20,962 nt of DNA from an uncultured Burkholderiales bacterium (lineage in GTDB: Bacteria; Pseudomonadota; Gammaproteobacteria; Burkholderiales; Burkholderiaceae_D), in assembly GCA_937872165.1 (NCBI GenBank), contig CALMOR010000168.1, forward strand, positions 1-20,962. Reading direction: 5' to 3'. Below the pieces are notes generated by a model that was not told the origin of the DNA, ran no database searches, and saw only the letters and a program-made list of their open reading frames with translations. This document shows positions 7,028-15,411 of this stretch, piece after piece (the first letter of the stretch is position 1; the number at the start of each line of letters is the position of its first letter). Both the position numbers and the translations under genes were made by a program.

Positions 7028-8389
7028 TCATCCGGCCTCGCCGGCGAGCGTAGCGCTCGAACGGGATGCAAACGCGTCGTCGCCTGCGCGGACGTGCACC
7101 TCGCGCTGCGGATAGGGGACCCTGATCCCGGCGCTCTTGAACGCGCTCCAGACGGCGCGGTTGATATCCGAACGAAGTCCGTCGGTCCCGAGCTCGGGGT
7201 CGGGCACCCAGTAGGTCGCCTCGAGTTCCATCCCGTCGGGACCGAAGTCCTTCAGGATGACCGCGACCGCGGGATCGAGCAGCACGCGAGGCTGCGAGGT
7301 CGCGGCCTCCCGCATCAGCGCGATGGCCCGATCGACGTCGGTATCGTAGGCCACGCGGATCTGCGTCACCGCGCTGCCGTTCTTGTCCCCGTAGCTGTAG
7401 TTCTGCACCGCCTGGCTGAGCAGCAGTTCGTTCGGCACCAGCGCCTCGACGCCGTTCGGCGCACGAACCACGGTGCAGCGCGTGCGGATCTGCGTGACGC
7501 TGCCGTTGTACTTGTCGATCGTGATCACGTCGCCGATCCGCAGGCTGCGGTCGAGCAGAATGATGAAGCCGGACACGTAGTTGCTCGCGATGCGCTGCAG
7601 CCCGAGTCCGAGGCCCACGCCCAACGCGCCGCCGAATACCGACAGCACCGTGATGTCGATGTCGACGAGGCGCATCGCGATCAGCACCGCGACCACGATC
7701 AACACCGCGTTGCCGAGCCGCGCGAGGACGATGCGGATGCTGCCGTCGATCGACTCCGACCGCATGACCCGCGCTTCGAAGGCCTTGCCGATGCCGAGCG
7801 CCGCGATCAGCGTGATGGCGACCCAGAACACCGCGGAAAGCACCTGCCAGACACTGATGTTGACGTTCTTGCCGAACGTGAAGCTCGCTTCGGGCCCGCT
7901 CAACGCGGCGACCACGGCCGGCAGGAAGCCGAGCGTGTGCAGTGCGACCAGCAGCCACGCGATGATGCCGAACCAGCGTTCGACGATCAGCATCCCGACG
8001 CTCGGCTTGAACACGCGACGCAGCGTGTAGAGCCCGAGGTTGATGCCGACGTAGGCGATCGCGAGGATCGCGAAGATGCGCACGAAGTGCCGCGGCTGGC
8101 GATAGGCTTCCATCACGCGCTCGGAGATCGTCAGCAGGATCCACACGAAGCCCGGCAGGAAGATCCGGTCGAGGCCTTCGAAACGGGTCTGCAGCAGGCG
8201 CGCGTTGCGTTCCGGATTCAGCTCGACGTAATGCTCGCCGCGTCTGCGCACCGCGCGTACCGCGTAATGCGCGAGCACCCACGCGACGAGCAGGCAGGCC
8301 GCGCCGACCCCGAGTTGCACCAGCAGCTGCGGCCGCTGCAGTTCGCGCCAGGTATCCAGCAGGACCGATCCGAGGTCGTCGTCTTTCAT
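7028..8389 (-). CDS. Mechanosensitive ion channel, MscS family
   Basis: Inner-membrane channel opened by membrane tension, protecting against hypo-osmotic shock. The 453-residue product has several hydrophobic helices at about 22-45, 76-95, 102-122, 134-163, 179-200 and 224-250. These are followed by the Gly/Ala-rich pore helix FGGALGVGLGLGLQRIASNY (residues 252-271) and then the MscS beta domain beginning SGFIILLDRSLRIGDVITID, with PNGVEALVPNELLLSQAVQN. It is longer than the about 286 residues of E. coli MscS, with extra N-terminal transmembrane helices, so it belongs to the larger MscS-like subfamilies. Its ATG 8389 follows the methyltransferase stop by 63 bases on the same strand. Confidence 0.9.
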   Translation of the reverse strand: MKDDDLGSVLLDTWRELQRPQLLVQLGVGAACLLVAWVLAHYAVRAVRRRGEHYVELNPERNARLLQTRFEGLDRIFLPGFVWILLTISERVMEAYRQPRHFVRIFAILAIAYVGINLGLYTLRRVFKPSVGMLIVERWFGIIAWLLVALHTLGFLPAVVAALSGPEASFTFGKNVNISVWQVLSAVFWVAITLIAALGIGKAFEARVMRSESIDGSIRIVLARLGNAVLIVVAVLIAMRLVDIDITVLSVFGGALGVGLGLGLQRIASNYVSGFIILLDRSLRIGDVITIDKYNGSVTQIRTRCTVVRAPNGVEALVPNELLLSQAVQNYSYGDKNGSAVTQIRVAYDTDVDRAIALMREAATSQPRVLLDPAVAVILKDFGPDGMELEATYWVPDPELGTDGLRSDINRAVWSAFKSAGIRVPYPQREVHVRAGDDAFASRSSATLAGEAG

Positions 8390-8452
8390 GAGGGCCGCAT
8401 CAGAGTCTCGAAGCGAGCTTCGACAGCATGGGGCGCCGTCGTTCCCCGCGCG

Positions 8453-9844
8453 TCACGCGTCGTTCGCACGCTTCTTCATCACGGCCGCGAAGAAGCCGTC
8501 GGTTCCGGTCCGATGCGGCCACAGCTCGAGCATCACGTTGTCGTCGAGCTTCGCTCCCGCGACGACGCCCTGCTGCTTCAGGATCTGCGTCGCGGACTCG
8601 ATCTCGAATTCCGGATGGCCCGCGAGGAACGCGTCGACGACGTCGTGGTTCTCCGCCCGCAACAGGCTGCACGTCGCATACACGAGCCGGCCGCCCGGCT
8701 TCACGAGCTTGGCCGCGTTCCCGAGGATGCTCGCCTGCTTGGCCGTGAGCTCCTCGATCGCCTCGGGTGTCTGCCGCCACTTGAGGTCGGGGTTGCGACG
8801 CAGAGTGCCCAGTCCGCTGCACGGCGCGTCGATCAGCACGCGGTCGGCCTTGCCCGCCATGCGCTTCAACTTCGGATCGCGCTCGCTCTCGATCAGGACC
8901 GGATGCACGTTCGACAGGCCGCTTCGCGCGAGCCGCGGCTTCAGCTTCGCGAGGCGCTTCGACGACACGTCGAGCGCGTACAGACGCCCGGTCGAGCGCA
9001 TCAGGTCTCCGAGCGCGAGCGTCTTGCCGCCCGCGCCGGCGCAGAAGTCGACGACGAACTCGCCGCGCTTCGGCGCGACCAGCGTGGCCAGCAGCTGGCT
9101 GCCTTCGTCCTGAACCTCGACGCGCCCGTCGAGGAAGATCTTCTGCGCGCCGAGCGCCGGCTTGCCTTCGAGGCGGATGCCGTTCGGCGCGAGGCCGGTC
9201 GCCTGCGACGCGAGGCCGGCCGCGCGCATCGCCGCGAGCGCGTCGTCGCGGCTGGTCCGCATCGTGTTGACCCGCAGGTCGAGCGGCGCCGCGGTGTTCA
9301 GCACCGCGGCGATCCGTTCCACCTCGCCTTCCGGGAAGCGCAGCCGCAACGCGTCGAAGAGCCACTCGGGCAGGTTGGTCCGCGTCGCGAGCGGCATCGT
9401 CGTGCGATCGATGGTGCCGACGCGGCGCAACCAGGTCCGCTCGTCGGGCTCGAGCGTCGCCGCGATCGGCTCGACGCCGGCGGCCTCGGCGAGCCCGAGC
9501 AGGATCATGCGGCGCGTCAGCGAGCCGCTGCCGCTCTGGGCGAGCTGGGCGAACTCGAGCTTGCGACGCAGCACCGCGAAGACGCTCTCGGCGATCAGCC
9601 CGCGGTCGCGATGGCCGAGCATCGGGTTGGCCTTGAAGTAGCGGCTGACCTTGACGTCGGCAGGCAGGTCGAAGGCCAGCACCTCGGCGAGCAGCGCTTC
9701 GGCATGACCGATGACGTTGGCATGGAAATCGTTGCCATGCGCAAGCGTCTTCTGCGCGCGCGGCGCGGCGCGCATCGTCGCCGAGGGCCGCGACCGTCGC
9801 GCCTTCGCACCGCGTCGCGCGTGCGGCTTCGGGGCCGCGCTCAA
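8453..9844 (-). CDS. RsmB/NOP family SAM-dependent RNA cytosine-C5 methyltransferase
   Basis: Probable 5-methylcytosine RNA methyltransferase, likely on rRNA. Of 463 residues, about 40-250 form the NusB-like/PUA-like N-terminal part (NTAAPLDLRVNTMRTS, VEVQDEGSQLLA). The Rossmann domain has VVDFCAGAGGKTLALGD (265-280, SAM), LIDAPCSGLGTLRRNPDLKW (catalytic-type C342) and VYATCSLLRAEN (nucleophile-type C392), the two-cysteine arrangement of RsmB/RsmF enzymes. The frame begins at TTG 9844, only 10 bases after the purN stop, with a basic low-complexity N terminus; in-frame ATG 9775 (MRAAPRAQK) is an alternative. The exact target base cannot be told from sequence, so I withhold the symbol rsmB. Confidence 0.88.
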   Translation of the reverse strand: MSAAPKPHARRGAKARRSRPSATMRAAPRAQKTLAHGNDFHANVIGHAEALLAEVLAFDLPADVKVSRYFKANPMLGHRDRGLIAESVFAVLRRKLEFAQLAQSGSGSLTRRMILLGLAEAAGVEPIAATLEPDERTWLRRVGTIDRTTMPLATRTNLPEWLFDALRLRFPEGEVERIAAVLNTAAPLDLRVNTMRTSRDDALAAMRAAGLASQATGLAPNGIRLEGKPALGAQKIFLDGRVEVQDEGSQLLATLVAPKRGEFVVDFCAGAGGKTLALGDLMRSTGRLYALDVSSKRLAKLKPRLARSGLSNVHPVLIESERDPKLKRMAGKADRVLIDAPCSGLGTLRRNPDLKWRQTPEAIEELTAKQASILGNAAKLVKPGGRLVYATCSLLRAENHDVVDAFLAGHPEFEIESATQILKQQGVVAGAKLDDNVMLELWPHRTGTDGFFAAVMKKRANDA

Positions 9845-9854
9845 CGGATCGCCT

Positions 9855-10493
9855 TCACGACGGGACCATCAGCGCGTCGGCCGCGACCGCGTCCGCGAGC
9901 GTGACGCGTCCATCGGCGATCACCGCCTGCCCGTCGAGGAACCAGCGGATCGCGCGCGGGAAGAGCCGGTGTTCCGCGTCGAGCACGCGCGCGGCCAGCG
10001 TGTCGATCGTGTCGTCCCCTCGCACCGGCACGACCGCCTGCGCGACGATCGGACCCGCGTCGACGACCGGGCTCACGAAGTGCACTGTGGCGCCGTGTGC
10101 CCGCACACCGGCCGCGAGGGCGCGCGCGTGGGTGTCGAGCCCCGAGAAGGAGGGCAGCAACGAAGGATGGACGTTGAGCATGCGGTCCGCATAGCGATGG
10201 ACGAAGGATTCGGAGAGGACGCGCATGAAACCGGCGAGCACGACGCAGTCGGGCGCGTGGACTTCGATCGCGTCGACCAGCGCGCGCTCGAACAGCTCCT
10301 TCGACCGATGCGCCCGGGGTTCGACGACCGCGGTCGCGAGTCCTGCGTCGGCCGCGAGGCGCAGGCCGACCGCGTCGGCCCGGCTGGAGATCACGCAGGC
10401 CACCGACGCGTCCCATCGTTCGGCCCTGCAAGCGGCGACGATCGCTTCCATGTTCGATCCGCGGCCCGAGATCAGGATCACGATCTTTTTCAC
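9855..10493 (-). CDS. purN: Phosphoribosylglycinamide formyltransferase
   Basis: Transfers the formyl group of 10-formyltetrahydrofolate to GAR, third step of purine synthesis. The 212 residues match the family length. ISGRGSNMEAIV (8-19) is the phosphate-binding loop, VLAGFMRVLS is the folate-site segment, and the catalytic triad is seen as N107 and H109 in LNVHPSLLPSFSGLDTHARA and D145 in VSPVVDAGPI. The start is GTG 10493, directly before KKIVILISGRGS. No Shine-Dalgarno is visible, and a TACACT box sits only about 8 bases upstream (10506-10501), so the message may be nearly leaderless. It is divergent from ribF across 113 bases and followed 10 bases later by the RNA methyltransferase. Confidence 0.96.
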   Translation of the reverse strand: MKKIVILISGRGSNMEAIVAACRAERWDASVACVISSRADAVGLRLAADAGLATAVVEPRAHRSKELFERALVDAIEVHAPDCVVLAGFMRVLSESFVHRYADRMLNVHPSLLPSFSGLDTHARALAAGVRAHGATVHFVSPVVDAGPIVAQAVVPVRGDDTIDTLAARVLDAEHRLFPRAIRWFLDGQAVIADGRVTLADAVAADALMVPS

Positions 10494-10561
10494 CGCGGCG
10501 AGTGTAGCCGATCGATCCTCGCGCCACGCGACGCACGTCGCGGACGCGACGACCGGCCCCT

Positions 10562-10567
10562 TATAAT
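10562..10567 (+). promoter_or_regulatory. -10 element upstream of ribF
   Basis: A perfect TATAAT 39 bases before the ribF ATG. No good -35 is seen at 16-18 bases upstream (the sequence there is GC-only), so the promoter assignment rests on the -10 and its position in the divergent purN/ribF gap. Confidence 0.45.
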
Positions 10568-10606
10568 CCGCGGTCCTCGGCCTCTCACGACAGCGACGAC
10601 ACGCAC

Positions 10607-11668
10607 ATGCGGGTATTCCGCGGCCTTCCCAATCCAGCCAGTCGAACGCCCTGTGCCTTGACGATCGGCAACTTCGATGGCGTGCATCGCGGCCATCGTG
10701 CGTTGATCGAGCGCGTCAGGACCGCGGCCGACCGGCTCGCCGTGCCCGCCTGCGTGATGACCTTCGAGCCGCACCCGCGCGAATATTTCTATGGACGGCG
10801 CGTCGGCGAAGGCAGGCCCGACGACGCGACGAGGCCGCCCGCGCGCATCGCGAACCTCCGCGACAAGCTCGACGCGCTCGCGGCGTGCGGCGTCGATCGC
10901 GTCATCGTCGAGCGCTTCAACGCGCGCTTCGCGGCGCTCTCGGCGGAACACTTCGTCGAGGACATCGTCGTGGCCGGATGCCATGCGCGATGGCTGATGG
11001 TCGGCGACGACTTCCGCTTCGGCGCGCAGCGGCGCGGCGGCTTCGCGATGCTCGAGGACGCGGGCGAGCGCTTCGGCTTCGCGGTCGAGGCCCTGCCTTC
11101 GGTGACCACCGAAGCGGTCGATGCCGACGAAGCCCTCGAACGGGTGTCGAGCTCGGCGATCCGGGCCGCGCTCGCCGCCGGCGACCTCGCTCGCGCCGAG
11201 CGTCTGCTCGGTCATCCCTACTTCATCAGCGGCCACGTGATCCACGGCAACAAGCTCGGTCGCACCATCGGCTTCCCGACCGCGAACGTCCTGCCGCACG
11301 GCCATGCGACCGATCGGCAGACCGCCATCGCGGGCATCTTCATCGTGCGCGTGCACGGCGCGGACGACGAGCCCCGGCCCGGCGTGGCGAGCATCGGCGT
11401 CAGACCCACCGTCGAGGACGCCGGCCGCGTGCTGCTCGAGGTGCATCTGTTCGACTTCGCGGGCAGCCTCTACGGGAAGCGCGTGCGCGTCGAGTTCCTC
11501 CACAAGCTGCGCGACGAGGAGAAGTACGACGACATGGCCCGTCTCGCCGCGGCCATCGCGGCCGACGCGCGCGCGGCCCGCGCCTGGTTCGGCCTGCCGC
11601 AGGATGCCGGCGGCGGCGAGTCGCGCACGGCCGACGCGGCGATGTCGGCCCCCGACCGAATTACCTGA
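10607..11668 (+). CDS. ribF: Bifunctional riboflavin kinase / FAD synthetase
   Basis: Converts riboflavin to FMN and FMN to FAD. The 353-residue product has the N-terminal FMN adenylyltransferase domain with TIGNFDGVHRGH (19-30), FEPHPREYF, and the signature VSSSAIRAALAAGDLARAER (180-199). The C-terminal riboflavin kinase domain has GHVIHGNKLGRTIGFPTANV (209-228), GVASIGVRPTV and LEVHLFDFAGSLYGKRVRVE. The last 30 residues or so are a disordered Ala/Gly-rich tail. The start is ATG 10607. It is followed 99 bases later by ileS, the conserved ribF-ileS order. Confidence 0.96.
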   Translation: MRVFRGLPNPASRTPCALTIGNFDGVHRGHRALIERVRTAADRLAVPACVMTFEPHPREYFYGRRVGEGRPDDATRPPARIANLRDKLDALAACGVDRVIVERFNARFAALSAEHFVEDIVVAGCHARWLMVGDDFRFGAQRRGGFAMLEDAGERFGFAVEALPSVTTEAVDADEALERVSSSAIRAALAAGDLARAERLLGHPYFISGHVIHGNKLGRTIGFPTANVLPHGHATDRQTAIAGIFIVRVHGADDEPRPGVASIGVRPTVEDAGRVLLEVHLFDFAGSLYGKRVRVEFLHKLRDEEKYDDMARLAAAIAADARAARAWFGLPQDAGGGESRTADAAMSAPDRIT

Positions 11669-11680
11669 GCGGTCCCGCGA

Positions 11681-11697
11681 CGGCTCATCGCGAGCCG
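11681..11697. repeat. Short hairpin between ribF and ileS
   Basis: CGGCTC (11681-11686) and GAGCCG (11692-11697) pair around a five-base loop. There is no T-run. It may slow transcription or protect a 3' end, but could be chance in such GC-rich DNA. Confidence 0.25.
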
Positions 11698-11767
11698 CAC
11701 GCCCCGGCGCTAGCCCGGCCTTCCGCACGAACCATCGAACCGATCCGCACGAAGCGGCCTTCCGACC

Positions 11768-14671
11768 ATGTCCGCACCATCGCAACCCGAAGACGAAGCC
11801 GGCGGCAACGCGTCGGCCGCCACCGACTACAAGGCGACCCTGAACCTTCCCGACACGCCGTTCCCGATGCGCGGCAACCTCGCCAGGCGCGAACCCGGCT
11901 GGGTCGCCGAGTGGAAGGCCCGCAAGGTCTACCAACGTATCCGCGAGGCGCGCGCCGGCGCGCCGAAGTGGATCCTGCACGATGGCCCGCCGTACGCGAA
12001 CAACCCGATCCATCTGGGCCACGCGTTCAACAAGATCCTGAAGGACATGGTCGTCAAGTCGAAGAACCTGGTCGGCTTCGATGCGCCCTACGTGCCGGGC
12101 TGGGACTGCCACGGCATGCCGATCGAGATCCAGATCGAGAAGCTGTACGGCAAGGCCTTGCCCGCGAGCGAAGTGCAGGCGAAGTCGCGGGCCTACGCCG
12201 AAGTGCAGATCGAGAACCAGCTGGTCGACTTCGAGCGCCTCGGCGTCCTCGGCCAGTGGGACCGCCCGTACAAGACGATGGACTTCGGCAACGAGGCCGA
12301 GGAGCTGCGGGTGCTCGGCCGCATCCTCGACAAGGGCTACGTGTTCCGCGGACTGAAGCCGGTCAACTGGTGCTTCGACTGCGGCTCGGCGCTCGCCGAG
12401 GCCGAGGTCGAGTACCAGGACCGCGAGGATCTGTCGGTCGACGTCGGCTTCCCGTTCGTCGACGACCAGCGCGACGCGATCGCGAAGGCCTTCGGTCTCG
12501 AAGCGCTGCCCGCGAAGCCGGGCCACGTCGTGATCTGGACCACGACGCCGTGGACCATCCCCTCGAACCAGGCGCTCAACGTGCATCCCGACTTCGACTA
12601 CGCGCTGGTCGACACCGCCCGCGGCCTGTTGATCCTCGCGAGCGAACGCGTCGAAGCCTGCCTCGCCGGCTACGGACTCGAAGGTACCGTCGTCGCGACC
12701 TGCAAGGGCGCGGCGCTCGACCACGTCGCGTTCGCGCATCCGTTCTACCCGCGTCGCTCGCCGGTCTACCTCGGCGACTACGTGACGCTCGAGCAGGGCA
12801 CCGGCGTGGTCCATTCCGCGCCGGCCTACGGCATCGAGGACTTCGTCTCGTGCAAGGCCAACGGCATGAAGGACGACGAGATCCTCAATCCCGTCACCGG
12901 CGACGGGACCTATTCGTCGAGCGAGCCGCGGTATGCGGGGCTGTCGATCTGGGATGCGAACCCGAAGGTCGTCGAGACGCTGCGCGACGCCGGCGCGTTG
13001 TTCCGCGTGGAGACCTTCGAGCACAGCTACATGCACTGCTGGCGGCACAAGACGCCGATCATCTATCGCGCCACGTCGCAATGGTTCGCAGGCATGGACC
13101 GGCCGCCGGGCGACGGTGCCCCGACGCTGCGCGAGTCCGCGCTCGCCGCCGTCGACGCGACGCGCTTCTTCCCGCACTGGGGCAAGGCGCGCCTCCACGC
13201 GATGATCGCGAATCGTCCCGACTGGACGCTGTCGCGTCAGCGTCAATGGGGCGTGCCGATGGCTTTCTTCGTCCATCGCGAGACCGGCGCGCTGCATCCG
13301 CAGACCCCGGCCCTGATCGAGGAGGTCGCGCAGGCGATCGAGCGATCGGGCATCGAGGCCTGGCAGGGCATCGACGCGCACGCGCTGCTAGCGCGCCACG
13401 ATCGCGGCACGCCGGAGACCGACGCGTCGATGTACATGAAGAACCGCGACACGATCGATGTCTGGTTCGACTCGGGCTCGACCTTCGAGACCGTGCTCGG
13501 CGGACTCGACCGCCACGGATCGCACGGCGACGCGCTGCGCTATCCGGCCGACATGTACCTCGAGGGATCGGACCAGCACCGCGGCTGGTTCCATTCGTCG
13601 CTGCTGATCTCCTGCATGCTGAACGGCCGCGCGCCTTACGACATGCTGCTCACGCACGGCTTCGTGCTCGACGGCAAGGGACGCAAGATGTCCAAGTCGC
13701 TCGGCAACGTGACGGCGCCGCAGAAGCTGATCGACCAGTACGGCGCCGACATCGTGCGCTGGTGGACCGCGTCGACCGACTACACCGGCGACGTGCTGAT
13801 GTCCGACGAGATCATGAAGCGGGTCGTCGAAAGCTACCGGCGCATCCGCAACACGCTGCGTTTCCTGCTCGCCAACACGTCGGACTTCGACCCTGCGGAC
13901 CACGCGATGCCGGTCGACGAATGGCTCGAGATCGACCGCTATGCGATCGCGCGCCTCGACGTGCTGCAGAAGGAGATCCTCGCGCACCTCGACGTGTTCG
14001 AGTTCCATCCGGTCGTGGCCAAGCTGCAGACCTACTGTTCGGAGGACCTCGGCGGCTTCTACCTCGACGTGCTGAAGGACCGGCTCTACACGTCGGCTGC
14101 CGGCGGCCGGCCGCGGCGGTCGGCGCAGAACGCGCTCTGGCACATCACGAACACGCTGCTGCGCCTGATGGCCCCGTTCATCTCGTTCACGGCCGAGGAG
14201 GCGTGGGCCGTCTTCGCGCCCGAGGTCGCCGCCGCGCGCGGCACCATCTTCGCCGAGACCGCGCATGTCCTGCCGATGCTCGCGCATGGGGACGCCCTGC
14301 TCCACAAGTGGTCCGTGATCCGCGATGTCCGCTCGACGGTATTGAAGAAGCTCGAAGACGCGCGGGCCGCCGGCGAGATCGGGTCGTCGCTGCAGGCCAA
14401 GATCGCGATCGACGTGCCGTCCGATCGCTACGGCCTGCTGCTGACGTTGAAGAACGACCTGCGCTTCGTGATGATCACGTCGCAGGCCGTGCTGCACGAG
14501 ACGTCGCACGAGACCGAGTGCGACGTCGTCGTCACGCCGTCGCCGCACGTCAAGTGCGATCGCTGCTGGCACTACCGCGACGACGTCGGCCGCGACGCGG
14601 CCCATCCGTCGCTGTGCGGCCGCTGCGTGTCGAACCTGTTCGGCAGTGGCGAGGCCCGCACGGCGGCCTGA
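11768..14671 (+). CDS. ileS: Isoleucyl-tRNA synthetase
   Basis: Charges tRNA-Ile, with an editing domain that removes valine. The 967-residue product is a full class I enzyme. GPPYANNPIHLGHAFNKIL carries the HIGH-type motif (HLGH at 82-85), VPGWDCHGMPIEIQIEK follows, and the CP1 editing domain includes HVVIWTTTPWTIPSNQALNV and TGVVHSAPAYGIEDF. The Rossmann half has SDQHRGWFHSSLL, and KMSKS lies at about 640-644. A C-terminal zinc ribbon has two CxxC pairs (CDRC from residue 930 and CGRC about 20 residues later), which marks the usual bacterial IleS type. The motif contains NNP where NGD or NGN is common. The ATG at 11768 is followed by a Gln/Glu/Ala-rich leader. Downstream lspA is absent. Confidence 0.97.
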   Translation: MSAPSQPEDEAGGNASAATDYKATLNLPDTPFPMRGNLARREPGWVAEWKARKVYQRIREARAGAPKWILHDGPPYANNPIHLGHAFNKILKDMVVKSKNLVGFDAPYVPGWDCHGMPIEIQIEKLYGKALPASEVQAKSRAYAEVQIENQLVDFERLGVLGQWDRPYKTMDFGNEAEELRVLGRILDKGYVFRGLKPVNWCFDCGSALAEAEVEYQDREDLSVDVGFPFVDDQRDAIAKAFGLEALPAKPGHVVIWTTTPWTIPSNQALNVHPDFDYALVDTARGLLILASERVEACLAGYGLEGTVVATCKGAALDHVAFAHPFYPRRSPVYLGDYVTLEQGTGVVHSAPAYGIEDFVSCKANGMKDDEILNPVTGDGTYSSSEPRYAGLSIWDANPKVVETLRDAGALFRVETFEHSYMHCWRHKTPIIYRATSQWFAGMDRPPGDGAPTLRESALAAVDATRFFPHWGKARLHAMIANRPDWTLSRQRQWGVPMAFFVHRETGALHPQTPALIEEVAQAIERSGIEAWQGIDAHALLARHDRGTPETDASMYMKNRDTIDVWFDSGSTFETVLGGLDRHGSHGDALRYPADMYLEGSDQHRGWFHSSLLISCMLNGRAPYDMLLTHGFVLDGKGRKMSKSLGNVTAPQKLIDQYGADIVRWWTASTDYTGDVLMSDEIMKRVVESYRRIRNTLRFLLANTSDFDPADHAMPVDEWLEIDRYAIARLDVLQKEILAHLDVFEFHPVVAKLQTYCSEDLGGFYLDVLKDRLYTSAAGGRPRRSAQNALWHITNTLLRLMAPFISFTAEEAWAVFAPEVAAARGTIFAETAHVLPMLAHGDALLHKWSVIRDVRSTVLKKLEDARAAGEIGSSLQAKIAIDVPSDRYGLLLTLKNDLRFVMITSQAVLHETSHETECDVVVTPSPHVKCDRCWHYRDDVGRDAAHPSLCGRCVSNLFGSGEARTAA

Positions 14672-14763
14672 TCGAGCCGCTCCTCGTTGGTCTTCTCTGC
14701 GGAGCGGGCGTCGGCTTCGCGTCCCGGGTCGCGGCCGATCGCGTCGCACCGATCGGCGTTCGT

Positions 14764-14782
14764 CGCTCGTGCGGAACGAGCG
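14764..14782. repeat. Hairpin after ileS
   Basis: CGCTCGT (14764-14770), loop GCGGA, ACGAGCG (14776-14782), a perfect 7-bp stem in the 221-base gap after ileS. There is no T-run after it, so it is at best a weak or Rho-assisted terminator. Nothing else in 14672-14892 is recognised; lspA is not there in any frame. Confidence 0.35.
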
Positions 14783-14892
14783 TCGCCGCGGGACTCCTCC
14801 CGGGACGGCATGGCCGGAGCCGGGAGTCCGACATCGATGAAGAGCCGTAGTCGGATGCGGCGTCGACCCGGGGGCCGGCCCTGATCCACCTC

Positions 14893-15378
14893 GTGACGGG
14901 CGACCTCGCGTGGATCAGCGCGTCGATGCGAACGACGACGAGCATCGGCGGCATCGAAGTCGTCGACGGCGCACCGCCGCCGCGGGCCGTCGTCGAGCAC
15001 GCGATGACCTGCCTCGCCGAAGGTCGTCTTCCGCTCTGGGTCGCACCCCGCCTCTTCGTCGATACCGGGACCGGGTGCATCGTCGGCAGCGGCATCTTCA
15101 AGGGCGAGCCGGACGAAGGCCGGGTGGAGATCGGCTACGGCATCGCGGAAGTCTGCCGTCGCCGCGGCCACGCGACCGCCGCGGTGCGCGCGATGGTCGC
15201 GATCGCGTCCGCCGAGCCGGGAGTGCGCGCCGTCCACGCGGAGACCGCGGTCGTCGACGTCGCATCGCGCGGTGTCGTGCAGAAGGCCGGCTTCACGCAC
15301 GCGGGTCGTCGCGACGACGCGGACGACGGACCTGTCGACCGCTGGTTCATCGACAAGCCCGCGTCGACGCGCGACTGA
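14893..15378 (+). CDS. GNAT family N-acetyltransferase
   Basis: Predicted acyl-CoA-dependent acetyltransferase; substrate unknown. The frame gives 161 residues. The GNAT core is visible: a strand GCIVGSGIFKGEPDEGRVEI then GYGIAEVCRRRGHATAAVRA with the RxxGxA pyrophosphate loop (RRRGHA). The final strand-helix AETAVVDVASRGVVQKAGF (motif B with Asn replaced by Val-Asp-Val) and the C-terminal RWFIDKP follow. It resembles RimJ/RimL-like small acetyltransferases that modify small molecules or protein N termini. GTG 14893 is the first start; ATG 14926 is an alternative, and neither has a clear Shine-Dalgarno. It occupies the place after ileS where lspA is usually found. Confidence 0.75.
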   Translation: MTGDLAWISASMRTTTSIGGIEVVDGAPPPRAVVEHAMTCLAEGRLPLWVAPRLFVDTGTGCIVGSGIFKGEPDEGRVEIGYGIAEVCRRRGHATAAVRAMVAIASAEPGVRAVHAETAVVDVASRGVVQKAGFTHAGRRDDADDGPVDRWFIDKPASTRD

Positions 15379-15411
15379 TGGCGGGCATCGGCGCGCGGAC
15401 TCGAGTCCGCA

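Noticed and set aside
7094..9904. 936-codon open frame on the plus strand
   Set aside because: It lies antisense to the MscS-like and RNA methyltransferase genes, is extremely rich in Arg, Asp, His, Gln and Glu, and shows no family motif; long shadow frames are expected in such GC-rich DNA.
10490..13381. 963-codon open frame on the minus strand
   Set aside because: Antisense to ribF and ileS, with the same Arg/Asp/Val/His bias and no recognisable domain; the sense genes carry clear motifs.
10885..14850. 1321-codon open frame on the plus strand
   Set aside because: It is an out-of-frame shadow of ribF and ileS, dominated by Arg, Ala, Gly and Pro, and runs across the gap between the two real genes.
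14672..14892. Possible lspA remnant after ileS
   Set aside because: None of the frames shows the LspA transmembrane pattern or its catalytic NxxD / GAxxN motifs; only a hairpin is seen.
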